DNA of 16,856 nt from an uncultured Moraxellaceae bacterium. Its GTDB lineage: Bacteria > Pseudomonadota > Gammaproteobacteria > Pseudomonadales > Moraxellaceae. Location of the stretch: NCBI GenBank assembly GCA_937928295.1, contig CALEYY010000014.1, positions 1-16,856 on the forward strand, written 5' to 3'. The translations under genes and the position numbers were made by a program. A model generated the notes under the pieces. That model saw only the letters and a list, made by a program, of their open reading frames with translations. It had not been told where the DNA came from and did no database searches. Shown here in pieces: positions 7,051-15,351 of the stretch (position 1 is its first letter; each line of letters starts with the position of its first letter).

Positions 7051-7087
7051 TTCACTTTAATAATCTATTTAAGTGAAATTTATCACT
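7051..7087. promoter_or_regulatory. Candidate Lrp-type operator between the regulator gene and leuA
   Basis: TTCACTT (7051-7057) and AAGTGAA (7071-7077) are perfect 7-bp inverted arms. They extend to 10 bp with one mismatch around a 7-bp AT-rich centre. A further TCACT at 7083-7087 forms a second, overlapping inverted pair with AGTGA at 7072-7076. The multiple short half-sites in AT-rich DNA, adjacent to an Lrp/AsnC gene and within the divergent leuA interval, fit an autoregulatory operator. Binding is inferred. Confidence 0.5.
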
Positions 7088-7185
7088 GATTAATGGCGAA
7101 ATCACCCAATCATCGCAAACACATTGCGCAACACCCTGCCTAGACTGTGCTCATGTTCAGCTCATGCCCAAAAAGGAGCGCCGCC

Positions 7186-8877
7186 ATGACCTACGATTTC
7201 CGCAAATACCGCCCCACGCCCGTAGTGGCCCGCCCGCAACGGCGCTGGCCCGACCAGGTCATCACGCAGGCGCCGCGCTGGTGTGCCGTGGACTTGCGTG
7301 ACGGCAATCAGGCGCTGGTCAAACCCATGACCGTCGAGCAGAAAACCCGGCTGTTTCTGTTGCTGGTCAAGGTCGGTTTCAAGGAAATCGAAGTCGGCTT
7401 TCCGGCCGCCTCGCAGCCGGATTTCGATTTCGTGCGCCAGCTCATCGAACAGCGGCAAATTCCTGACGATGTGACCATCCAGGTGCTGACGCAGGCACGC
7501 CCGGAGCTGATCGCGCGCACTTACGAGTCGCTCAAGGGCGTCAGTAAAGCCATCGTGCATGTGTACAACTCGACCTCGCGCACCCAGCGCGAGCAGGTCT
7601 TCCGCACCGATGTCGCCGGCGTCAAGGCCATTGCCGTCGCCGGTGCCCGCTGCGTGGCCGAGCATGCCGCCCGTCATCCCGAAACACAGTGGACATTTCA
7701 ATACTCACCGGAGAGCTTCACCGGCACCGAATTGCCGGTGGCTGCCGAGGTGGTCAATGCCGTGATTGATGTCTGGCAGCCGCAGCACGGCCAGCCGGTC
7801 ATCATCAACCTGCCGGCCACGGTCGAGGTCAGTACACCGAATGTGTTTGCCGACAGCGTGGAGTGGATGCTCGAACACATGCACCATCGCGAACATGTCA
7901 CCGTGTCGCTGCACACGCACAATGATCGCGGCTGCGGCGTGGCGGCGGCCGAACTCGGCGTGATGGCCGGTGCCGATCGCGTGGAAGGCACCCTGCTCGG
8001 CAATGGCGAGCGCACCGGCAACATGGATCTGGTCACCATGGCGATGAACCTCTACAGCCAGGGCGTGGACCCGACGCTGGATTTCTCCGACATGCGCAGC
8101 ATCATCGATACCGTGGAAGCCGTGACCGAAATTGCCACGCACCCGCGCCATGCCTATGCCGGCGAGCTGGTGTTCACCGCTTTCTCCGGCAGCCATCAGG
8201 ATGCTATTCGCAAATGCCTGAACAACCAGACCGACGCTGTGTCGGCCGAGCACCCGTGGGATGTGGCCTACCTGCCCATCGATCCGCGCGACCTCGGTCG
8301 TCGCTATGAAGAAGTGGTGCGTATCAATTCGCAATCCGGCAAGGGCGGCGTGCTGCATGTGCTGGAGCAGCAGTTCGGCATCACCCTGCCGCGCTGGCTG
8401 CAGATCGCGTTCTCGCGCGTGGTACAGCAGGCCGCCGAAGCCAGTGGCGGCGAAGTCGATGCCAGCCGCATTCATGCGCTCTTTCAGCAGCACTTCGTGG
8501 CCACGCCGGAGGGCTGGCATTTGCAGGGTTACGAGCTAGGCCGCGAGGCCGATATTGTGCAGGCGGCGGTCACCGTGAACGGCCACCAAGGCGTGCCGGT
8601 ACTGCTGCGTGGCCAGGGCAGCGGCGCTGTTGGCGCCGTCATCGCTGCGGTACAACGGCAAACCGGGATGCACTGCGAGGTCGACGGCTTCGACGAGTTC
8701 TCGCTCGGCCAGGGCACCACGGCACGCGCCATGGCCTGCGTCCGCATCCGCTGCGGCGACGACATCGGCGAGGCCGTCGCACTAGCCGAAGACACCACGG
8801 CGGCTGCCTTGCAGGCCGTGCTGTCGGCGGCCGGCCGTGTGCTGGCGCAACGCCACGAAGCGCTTGCGGCTCGCTAA
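7186..8877 (+). CDS. leuA: 2-isopropylmalate synthase (long form)
   Basis: A 563-residue enzyme condensing acetyl-CoA with 2-oxoisovalerate, the committed step of leucine synthesis. The N-terminal HMGL-like TIM barrel has the catalytic/metal motif DLRDGNQ (residues 36-42, Arg38 and Asp39) and the metal-binding HTHNDRG (243-249). The C-terminal part (about 430-560) is the LeuA dimer domain, responsible for leucine feedback in this family, with conserved 'YELGREADIVQAAVTVNG' and 'EFSLGQGTTARAMACVR'. The 'KYRPTP' start and length match the long-form LeuA of Pseudomonadales and actinobacteria. The start at 7186 is preferred over the upstream GTG at 7147 because AGGAG (7174-7178) sits 7 nt before it. 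It is divergent from the Lrp/AsnC gene, a likely regulator. Confidence 0.96.
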   Translation: MTYDFRKYRPTPVVARPQRRWPDQVITQAPRWCAVDLRDGNQALVKPMTVEQKTRLFLLLVKVGFKEIEVGFPAASQPDFDFVRQLIEQRQIPDDVTIQVLTQARPELIARTYESLKGVSKAIVHVYNSTSRTQREQVFRTDVAGVKAIAVAGARCVAEHAARHPETQWTFQYSPESFTGTELPVAAEVVNAVIDVWQPQHGQPVIINLPATVEVSTPNVFADSVEWMLEHMHHREHVTVSLHTHNDRGCGVAAAELGVMAGADRVEGTLLGNGERTGNMDLVTMAMNLYSQGVDPTLDFSDMRSIIDTVEAVTEIATHPRHAYAGELVFTAFSGSHQDAIRKCLNNQTDAVSAEHPWDVAYLPIDPRDLGRRYEEVVRINSQSGKGGVLHVLEQQFGITLPRWLQIAFSRVVQQAAEASGGEVDASRIHALFQQHFVATPEGWHLQGYELGREADIVQAAVTVNGHQGVPVLLRGQGSGAVGAVIAAVQRQTGMHCEVDGFDEFSLGQGTTARAMACVRIRCGDDIGEAVALAEDTTAAALQAVLSAAGRVLAQRHEALAAR

Positions 8878-8893
8878 GCTCGGCCAGCGTCGT

Positions 8894-8929
8894 TGACTAC
8901 AGCGCCATGAAATACGGGCGCTGTAGTCA
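8894..8929 (+). terminator. Hairpin downstream of leuA, possible terminator without a T-run
   Basis: A perfect 13-bp stem (8894-8906 with 8917-8929; TGACTACAGCGCC and its complement) with a 10-nt loop starts 17 bp after the leuA stop. The following bases (GCCCTGACACTTTC) lack a real T-run, so intrinsic termination would be weak. It may instead protect the 3' end of the mRNA or work with Rho. Confidence 0.5.
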
Positions 8930-8990
8930 GCCCTGACACTTTCTTCCATGACAAGATGACAAACTCCAGACACCAAGAAGAGTCGTCATC

Positions 8991-10139
8991 ATGTCCATCA
9001 CTTTGCCCGCAGCCCTCAGCCAGCGTCTCCAGCGCCAGACGCGCAAAGCACTGCCCGCCCTGTTGGCACTGGCCATGACCAGCCCGCTGGCGGCCGCCAC
9101 CGCCAGCTATCAAGGCATCTCCGTAAGCCTGCCGAGTTCGGCTGATGTCAGCGCCGCCACAGGCATGAAACCGCTGGACAAGGTACTGCATATCCGCGCC
9201 TGCATTTACGACCCGATTGGTTCCGGCGGCCCGATCAGCGAGTACGCGAAAGACATCATGCTGGAAGCCAAGCGCTGGAATGTCGACCTCAAGGTCAAGT
9301 CCTATACCGATGAGCGCGTGGCCGCCGAAGAGTTCAAAGCCGGCCAGTGCGATGCGGTTGCTGTCTCCACCCTGCGCGCACGCCAATTCAACAACTTTGC
9401 CGGCAGCTTCGATGCCATCGGCAACTTTGTGAATTATGACCAGATGAAAACCGCACTACGCATCCTGCACACCAGCCCGAAAGTAGCGCCACTGCTGATC
9501 AGTGGCGACTATCAGGTGGGCGGCATCATTCCGCTTGGCGCGGTCTACATCATGGTTCGCGACCGGCAGATCAATTCCATCGAGAAAGCCGCCGGCAAGA
9601 AAATCGCCGTGCTTGAGTGGGACAAGATGCAGGCGAAAATGGTGCAGCAAATCGGCGCGCAACCGGTGGCATCCGATATCACCAACTTTGGCACCAAGTT
9701 CAACAACGGCGTCGTCGACATCATTACCGCGCCGGCCCTCGCCTTCCGGCCGCTGGAGCTGTATCGCGGCCTCGGCGATAAGGGCGCCATCTTCAACCTG
9801 CCGCTGACCATGATGACCGGCAGCATCGTCTTCCATCGCGAAAAATTCCTGAAGGAAGTCCCCGACCTAGATGTCCGGCTGCAAAAAATCCGCGAATTCG
9901 TGCTGGGCTACCTGGATACGGGCTTCCAGCTCATCAACCGCATGGACAAGACCGTAGATTCGAAATACTGGATGGAGCTGAGCGCGACCGACCGCGAAAA
10001 GTACTTCCGCATGATGCGTGAAGCCCGCCTGCAAATGACCAAGGTAGGCTATTACGACCCGCGCATGATGAGCCTGCTGAAGAAGGTTCGCTGCAAGCAC
10101 GAACCGTCACATTACGAGTGCTCGCTTAACGACGAATAA
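8991..10139 (+). CDS. AdeT1/2-type putative periplasmic solute-binding protein
   Basis: A 382-residue exported protein. The N-terminus has a basic region (QRLQRQTRK) and a hydrophobic stretch (ALPALLALAMTSPLAAA), with likely signal-peptidase cleavage near residues 36-38. The mature protein starts with DKVLHIRACIYDPIG and later has 'SYTDERVAAEEFKAGQCDAVAVSTLRARQFNNF', which recalls the AdeT1/AdeT2-type putative solute-binding family. These are TRAP/periplasmic-binding-like proteins that were first named as RND-efflux components. The order of alternating segments is consistent with a two-lobed binding protein; the ligand is unknown. AGAAGAG precedes the start by about 8 nt. No transporter genes are adjacent, so the partner, if any, lies elsewhere. 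The gene ends 3 bp from the convergent SRPBCC gene. Confidence 0.7.
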   Translation: MSITLPAALSQRLQRQTRKALPALLALAMTSPLAAATASYQGISVSLPSSADVSAATGMKPLDKVLHIRACIYDPIGSGGPISEYAKDIMLEAKRWNVDLKVKSYTDERVAAEEFKAGQCDAVAVSTLRARQFNNFAGSFDAIGNFVNYDQMKTALRILHTSPKVAPLLISGDYQVGGIIPLGAVYIMVRDRQINSIEKAAGKKIAVLEWDKMQAKMVQQIGAQPVASDITNFGTKFNNGVVDIITAPALAFRPLELYRGLGDKGAIFNLPLTMMTGSIVFHREKFLKEVPDLDVRLQKIREFVLGYLDTGFQLINRMDKTVDSKYWMELSATDREKYFRMMREARLQMTKVGYYDPRMMSLLKKVRCKHEPSHYECSLNDE

Positions 10140-10142
10140 GCG

Positions 10143-10559
10143 TCAGGCCGGTGCTTCCAGCAACAGCTTGAGCGCCGTCAGGTCACGGATGACCCATTCG
10201 GCATCGGCCTCGAAACGCTCGTCGCTCATGTCCTGCTGCCGGAACAATGTCAGCAGCACTTCACTGCCACTGCCGTTGATCAGCACCCGCATCGGCACGA
10301 ACAAGCTGGCACCCGAAGTCAGCGTGACGACATGATCGAGCACGCCGAAATCATTGATCGGCGAGAAATGAATGATGATGGAGCCCTGCTCGGTTTCGGC
10401 AATCCAGCCTTCATCAGCACTGGTGCCCGCACGAATACTGCTACCAAGGCCGGAGGCCCACAGCGGCAGATTGTAAGGATTGGCCATGAACTCATAGACC
10501 ACCGTCGGACATCGACGGATGCACATGCTCAGCGTACGAGCCTCGGCAGTATGCATCAT
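10143..10559 (-). CDS. SRPBCC-domain protein (polyketide cyclase-like fold)
   Basis: A 138-residue single-domain protein with the SRPBCC/START-like pattern. After an N-terminal strand comes 'VVYEFMANPYNLPLWASGL', the usual helix-loop with conserved N-P...W. A mid-protein 'FSPINDFGVLDHVVTL' and a C-terminal helix (DAEWVIRDLTALKLLLE) follow. Such domains bind hydrophobic ligands in a helix-grip cavity; the ligand is unknown. Two Met codons open the frame; the first (10559) has AGGAG at 7 nt and is chosen. It begins 23 bp after the gltX stop on the same strand, suggesting an operon, though no functional link to GluRS is obvious. Confidence 0.78.
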   Translation of the reverse strand: MMHTAEARTLSMCIRRCPTVVYEFMANPYNLPLWASGLGSSIRAGTSADEGWIAETEQGSIIIHFSPINDFGVLDHVVTLTSGASLFVPMRVLINGSGSEVLLTLFRQQDMSDERFEADAEWVIRDLTALKLLLEAPA

Positions 10560-10582
10560 GCGATGTCTCCTTCAGTCCAGCG

Positions 10583-12103
10583 TTATTCCGTGGCCGACAC
10601 CAGCGACTCGCCGCGACGGAAGGCCGCGAGCTGCTTCTCCAGCGCCTTGGTCTCATTCTTCGACACACCACCGAGCACGGTCAAGGCCTCGCGCAGACGC
10701 GCACGCGTCATGTCCGGGCCCATGATGGCCATCGCTTCCATGACCGGCGGTGCCGACGGCGAACCGGCCATGCTCACGAAGAACGGTGCCATGAAGTCAC
10801 GCAGTTTGATACCCAGCGCGCCGCTCAGGCGTTGCAGCAACTCGCTGATGTGCGCGTGCTCCCAGTGCCGCAGCGCCTCCAGCTCCCACAGCGCCAGCTG
10901 CAGCAAACTCTTGATTTGCTCGGCGCTCAGATTCTTGTGCGCAAAGCTCTCCGGCGTCAGCGCGACCTTGCCGGCAAAGAAGAAACCGGCCTTGTCCACC
11001 GCTTCCGACAGCGTGCTCACGCGCGTCTGAATCTGGCTGGCCACGCGTGCCAGAAACTCCGGCGATGCCCAACGCTGAAACGCCGCCACAAACTGATCCA
11101 ACGGCAGGCTCTTCAGCCACTGGCCGTTGAGCCAGGCCAGCTTCTCCACATCGAAGATCGGCCCACCCAGCGACACACGCTGCACATCGAAGTGCGCGAT
11201 CATCTCGGCCAGCGTGAACTGCTCGCGCTCATCCGGCATAGACCAGCCCATGCGGCCCAGGTAGTTGAGCAGCGCTTCCGGCAGATAGCCCATGCGCTCG
11301 TAGTAAGTGATCGAGGTCGGGTTCTTGCGCTTGCTCAGCTTGGACTTGTCCGGGTTGCGCAGCAGCGGCATGTGGCAGAGCTGCGGCATGTCCCAGCCGA
11401 AGTATTCGTAGAGCAGCTTGTGCTTGGGTGCGGAGCTGATCCACTCCTCGCCGCGCAGCACATGGGTGATTTCCATGAGGTGGTCGTCAACGACATTGGC
11501 AAGATGATAGGTCGGCAGGCCGTCGGCCTTCATCAGTACCTGCATGTCCACTTCTTTCCAGTCGATGCTGATAGTGCCGCGCAACAGGTCGTTAACCTCG
11601 CAAACGCCTTCACGCGGCACTTTCATGCGGATCACATGCTGCTCACCGGCGGCCACACGATGTTCGACTTCAGCCGCCGACAAACTCATGCAATGCCCGT
11701 CATAGCCAAGCGCACCCTTGGCGGCAGTCTGCTCGGCGCGCAACGCATCGAGACGCTCGCTGGTGCAGAAGCAGCGGAAGGCATGGCCCTTGTCCAGCAG
11801 AATGCCCGCGTGCTTTTTATAGATGTCGCTACGCTCGCTCTGACGATACGGCGCATGCGGCCCGCCGATGTCCGGGCCCTCGTCCCAGTTCAGCCCCAGC
11901 CACTTCAGCGATGACAGAATCTGCTGCTCCGACTCCGGCGTAGAACGCACCTGGTCCGTATCTTCAATACGCAGAATAAACTGGCCGCCGTGCTGGCGCG
12001 CAAAGCACACATTGAACAGCGCCACATAGGCGGTGCCCACATGCGGATCACCCGTAGGCGATGGCGCAACGCGGGTACGAACGGGTTTGGTCAGGGCAGT
12101 CAT
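10583..12103 (-). CDS. gltX: Glutamate-tRNA ligase
   Basis: A 506-residue class I GluRS that charges tRNA-Glu with glutamate. The Rossmann HIGH-type signature is in RVAPSPTGDPHVGTAY (PHVG at 20-23) and the KMSKS equivalent is KLSKR at 255-259. The tRNA-binding and catalytic blocks LRIEDTDQ, MKADGLPTYHLANVVDDHLM and HVLRGEEW are intact, and a normal-length anticodon-binding C-terminal half follows. The zinc-region cysteines are Cys111, Cys113 and Cys138, but Ser140 stands where E. coli GluRS has the fourth ligand, His127. A TATACT (complement of 12138-12143) followed by GC-rich bases lies about 35 bp upstream and is a plausible -10; no good -35 matches it. The gene follows the terminator of the upstream lipoprotein gene and precedes the SRPBCC gene by 23 bp. 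Confidence 0.96.
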   Translation of the reverse strand: MTALTKPVRTRVAPSPTGDPHVGTAYVALFNVCFARQHGGQFILRIEDTDQVRSTPESEQQILSSLKWLGLNWDEGPDIGGPHAPYRQSERSDIYKKHAGILLDKGHAFRCFCTSERLDALRAEQTAAKGALGYDGHCMSLSAAEVEHRVAAGEQHVIRMKVPREGVCEVNDLLRGTISIDWKEVDMQVLMKADGLPTYHLANVVDDHLMEITHVLRGEEWISSAPKHKLLYEYFGWDMPQLCHMPLLRNPDKSKLSKRKNPTSITYYERMGYLPEALLNYLGRMGWSMPDEREQFTLAEMIAHFDVQRVSLGGPIFDVEKLAWLNGQWLKSLPLDQFVAAFQRWASPEFLARVASQIQTRVSTLSEAVDKAGFFFAGKVALTPESFAHKNLSAEQIKSLLQLALWELEALRHWEHAHISELLQRLSGALGIKLRDFMAPFFVSMAGSPSAPPVMEAMAIMGPDMTRARLREALTVLGGVSKNETKALEKQLAAFRRGESLVSATE

Positions 12104-12146
12104 GGGCAGGGCTTCACCGAAAAATCACGAGGCGGGCAGTATAAAT

Positions 12147-12185
12147 AAAAAGGCCGCGCCCCGATCAAAAATCGAGGCGCGGCCT
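12147..12185 (-). terminator. Rho-independent terminator downstream of the beta-helix/cytochrome gene
   Basis: AGGCCGCGCC (12151-12160) pairs with GGCGCGGCCT (12176-12185). After one C-A mismatch, CGAT/ATCG extends the stem to 14 positions with a 5-nt loop. On the minus strand the stem is followed by TTTTATTTATA, a good T-run. It separates the lipoprotein gene (ending at 12203) from gltX. Confidence 0.92.
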
Positions 12186-12202
12186 GCTTCGTCTTGCGAG
12201 GA

Positions 12203-15187
12203 TCAGCGCTTCGGCAAGGACTGCTCGCGACGCTGGTCTGCCGAACTCAGACGGGCCGAGCTACGGAAGCCGTTAAGCAAAGCCGTGAGCTGATCAGCCG
12301 ACAAACCACCGCTGGCACCCGCCTTCTGCAGCTGGTTGATCACCTGCAGCAACTCGCCCGGCAGCAGCTCAGTCACCAGCAACGGCAACTGGCTGTCGTT
12401 GCAGTTCTCTTCGTTCTGCACCAGCGAATCGTCCATGCTGTTCACCGCCGGCAGCTGCGTCTGCACCCAGTCATTAATCAGCGCCGATGCTTCGCCATGC
12501 ACCACAGTGCGAGCGATCGGCGGCATGCGGATGCCCGCCTCTGCCGACCCTACACGGAAATTCAGGATCGACGAGCCGGCCTGACCCAACACGATGTCGT
12601 GCTTCAAGCCACCCGAGCCGCGACCCGCCGCCACCGGCTTCTTGCAGATGCCATAGCGCTTGTCGACCGTGCGGAAGCTGTCCAGGAACAGGCCGGAGTT
12701 GGAGCCGCCACCGTTCGGGTTGTGGCAGTGCATGCAGTTCACTTCCAGGTAGGAACGCACACGCTTGTGCACATCCATCGCCGAGCCTGCCGCCTCACCG
12801 CTGCTGCCCGGCAGATCCCAGACCGAGAGCTTGGCATCGTGCGTGACCGGCACCTCGTTGAGCCAACCCTTGCGCACCATGAAGGCCAGCTGGTTTTCAC
12901 CGCTGAGATCCTTGTTGATGCCACGATCCAGGTTGCGCGCCTTCGGGCCGATCGGCGCCGAACCGGCCTCGCGGTCATCGCCACCATGACAGCTGATGCA
13001 GTTCAGCGCCGCTGGAATGGTGTACTGGCTGGCTGTGCCGGTGTAGCGAGCGCGAGCACCGTTCTTTTTCACATTCGGGTTCGGATCGAGATAGTCCCAG
13101 CTCACCACGGCCGAACCACCGGCCAGGCTAAGCACCGCCTTGGTGTTCTTGCCGGCAGCATCGTGCTGCCAGATATACGGCAGACCGACCCAAACCACGC
13201 CGGAACTGGTCTGACGCTTCACCAGCAAGCGTGTTTCCACCACATTCTCGCTGATCAAGGCCCCAGCGCTGTCTTCCTTGCGGAAGCTGAAGGTCTTGGA
13301 AATAACCGTGCCCACCGGGAAATCCAGCGTCGCGGTAATGCCCTGACGGCTGTCTTTGTAGGTAGCGCGCTGCACCGTGCCGCCCGGCCCTGGCGGCAGG
13401 AAAACCACGCGATACTTGCTGGCATAATCGGTGAACAGCGTCGAATTTAGCTCGTACGGCATCACGCCATCCACGCCATTGCCACCCGACAGCGGATCCG
13501 TGGCGGTCTTGAACAGGCCGTACTGGCTCAGCTCAGGGCAGTTGAAACGCGCCAGCGCCGTCCAGTTCACCTTGCCCGGCTGCACGGCAGCGCAAGCCTG
13601 CTGCGTTTCGGACGCACTGGGCTGCTGCTCTTCGGCCTTGGGCACATACGGCAGCTTCAAAACCGGCAATGCGCGCGTCGGCAAATCGCAATCATGCGGC
13701 GTCAGATCGGTCGAACCCGGTGTCACCAACATCTGCGCCGTTTCCGGGCCCAGATCAGTACGGCTCAGGTGCGCGTTCAGGAACGGCGTATTCAGCGGAT
13801 TGCCATCAAACTTGTTGTTTCGGATGCACAGCGCGTTTTCCGGCTTCTTCAGCTTGCCCTGAGCATTGAACTTCCAGGCGTTGTACTTGCAGGTCGGCTC
13901 CTTGTCCGGGCGATCATAATTCGGGCGACCGCGCTCATCCACACGCGCCTCGTAGCGGCCCTTCTCGTTCGGGTTGGGCTGATTCAGCGGAATGCCGTCC
14001 TTGTCGCGCGGATACTCCGTGCAATCGTTCGGCACATCTTCGCCGCCGTCCCAAACGATATCCGCACCACGACCGAAGTTCTTCACGCGCAAAATCAGCG
14101 GCAATGCCGACGCCACACCACGATCCGGATTCGGCGGCTGCGGGTTCATGCCATTGTTGGCAAAGGTGTTGTCGTGAATTTCCACGCCTTCCGGGTAGAA
14201 GTCATAACGCTGATCCGGGTACTTGTTGTCCACCAAGCCAAAATTCACCATGGCGATACCGATGGTGTCGTTATCGTGAATTTCGTTACCGTAAATTTCC
14301 AGCTGATCCGACGCCAGGATCAACATGCCCGTCCCGCGTGGCGTCAAACCCACAATGTTGCCGATCGGAGCAAAATTCTCGGTGTTGTTGCCAAAGCTCT
14401 TGTTGTTGCGAACGATGTTCTTCTCGCCGTACTGACGCAGGTCAGGCAAATCGAAAATCAGAAAGCCGCCCACATTCTTCGTGGCCACATTGTTTTCGAA
14501 AATGGCGCGATAGGTGTTCTCGAACTCATAGCCAGCCACATTGTAAGTAGCCAAGCAATTACGCACGATGATGTCGCTGGACTGGCCCACATACACGCCG
14601 GCATCCGACGCACCGTGCGCCTCGCAGTTCTCCATCAAAATATGCCGCGTTTCCACCGGATACAGTGCATAAGCGCCCACATCTGAACGCGGCGTGTAGC
14701 CGGCATCGGTCTCGTCCCGACCCGCAGCATCGTGCCAGCGCGCACGCACACCCTTCATGGTGATGAAACTGGAGCGGAAAATGCGGATACCGTTGCCCGG
14801 CGTATCCTCAACCGTAAAATCCTGCAGGATCAGGCCATCGGCATAAGACGCATTGATGCCCTCGGCGCTGTCGCTCTTGGCAAAGTTCAGGATGGTTTTC
14901 TTCATGCCCGCGCCTTTCAGCGTCAGACCCGACTTGCTGTTGATCAGCAGGCCCGTCGGCATATCGAACTTGCCCTCGCAGAGCGAAACAACATCACCAG
15001 CGCTGGCCTCGAAAATGGCCGTGAGGATGTTGTTGCGGGCATTGGCGTCCGGCTTGATGCAGGCACCGTTGTTAACGCGCGGGGTGGATGGCGTAGCGCT
15101 GTCATTGCTGTTGCGCGAACAACCGGTCAAAACGGTGACCGCCACTAAAAATGCGCAACCAAACGCACGCGATGCTGGAATGCTCAT
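12203..15187 (-). CDS. Fused parallel beta-helix / diheme c-type cytochrome lipoprotein
   Basis: A 994-residue predicted lipoprotein. The signal ends at lipobox LTGC with acylated Cys23. Residues ~35-470 form a parallel beta-helix rich in N-x-(I/V) turns (for example 'GIRIFRSSFITMKGVRARW', 'AIFENNVATKNVGGFLIF', 'LEIYGNEIHDNDTIGIAM'), resembling TIGR03805-type repeats. A proline/polar linker follows to ~540. From ~550 a second module begins with 'LSQYGLFK' and 'MPYELNSTLFTDYASKYR', resembling the TIGR03806/SO2930-type diheme cytochrome family. It carries two heme-attachment motifs, CISCH (730-734) and CMHCH (818-822), and a distal RMPPIAR methionine region. A tail of ~80 residues follows. It should be membrane-anchored and matured with heme in the periplasm; function is unknown. 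The start at 15187 is preferred over 15214 because GAGAAG lies 6 nt upstream. The gene is monocistronic, with its own terminator. Confidence 0.88.
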   Translation of the reverse strand: MSIPASRAFGCAFLVAVTVLTGCSRNSNDSATPSTPRVNNGACIKPDANARNNILTAIFEASAGDVVSLCEGKFDMPTGLLINSKSGLTLKGAGMKKTILNFAKSDSAEGINASYADGLILQDFTVEDTPGNGIRIFRSSFITMKGVRARWHDAAGRDETDAGYTPRSDVGAYALYPVETRHILMENCEAHGASDAGVYVGQSSDIIVRNCLATYNVAGYEFENTYRAIFENNVATKNVGGFLIFDLPDLRQYGEKNIVRNNKSFGNNTENFAPIGNIVGLTPRGTGMLILASDQLEIYGNEIHDNDTIGIAMVNFGLVDNKYPDQRYDFYPEGVEIHDNTFANNGMNPQPPNPDRGVASALPLILRVKNFGRGADIVWDGGEDVPNDCTEYPRDKDGIPLNQPNPNEKGRYEARVDERGRPNYDRPDKEPTCKYNAWKFNAQGKLKKPENALCIRNNKFDGNPLNTPFLNAHLSRTDLGPETAQMLVTPGSTDLTPHDCDLPTRALPVLKLPYVPKAEEQQPSASETQQACAAVQPGKVNWTALARFNCPELSQYGLFKTATDPLSGGNGVDGVMPYELNSTLFTDYASKYRVVFLPPGPGGTVQRATYKDSRQGITATLDFPVGTVISKTFSFRKEDSAGALISENVVETRLLVKRQTSSGVVWVGLPYIWQHDAAGKNTKAVLSLAGGSAVVSWDYLDPNPNVKKNGARARYTGTASQYTIPAALNCISCHGGDDREAGSAPIGPKARNLDRGINKDLSGENQLAFMVRKGWLNEVPVTHDAKLSVWDLPGSSGEAAGSAMDVHKRVRSYLEVNCMHCHNPNGGGSNSGLFLDSFRTVDKRYGICKKPVAAGRGSGGLKHDIVLGQAGSSILNFRVGSAEAGIRMPPIARTVVHGEASALINDWVQTQLPAVNSMDDSLVQNEENCNDSQLPLLVTELLPGELLQVINQLQKAGASGGLSADQLTALLNGFRSSARLSSADQRREQSLPKR

Positions 15188-15351
15188 AGGCAACTTCTCA
15201 TTTTTATAATTCATTGAAGATCACGACCCGCGTGAATGTTACGAAAGTACTACAAATGCCGTTTATCGGGAAATGACGAATTGTAAATGCCTGTCAACGG
15301 CAAGTACCAGCTGAGCATTGTTAAGGGTGAGACTAAACAAGGAGACTCATC

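Noticed and set aside
7147..7185. GTG start 13 codons upstream in leuA, or a short leader peptide for attenuation
   Set aside because: AGGAG lies just before the ATG at 7186. The upstream codons are not leucine-rich and no terminator/antiterminator pair is seen.
12194..14686. Large plus-strand open frames opposite the beta-helix/cytochrome gene
   Set aside because: They mirror the coding frame of the minus-strand gene, have shadow-type composition and show no motifs. The minus strand has a lipobox, heme motifs and a terminator.
15188..15214. Alternative start of the beta-helix/cytochrome protein nine codons upstream
   Set aside because: No Shine-Dalgarno precedes it, while GAGAAG is correctly placed for the Met at 15187, which also gives a more normal lipoprotein signal.
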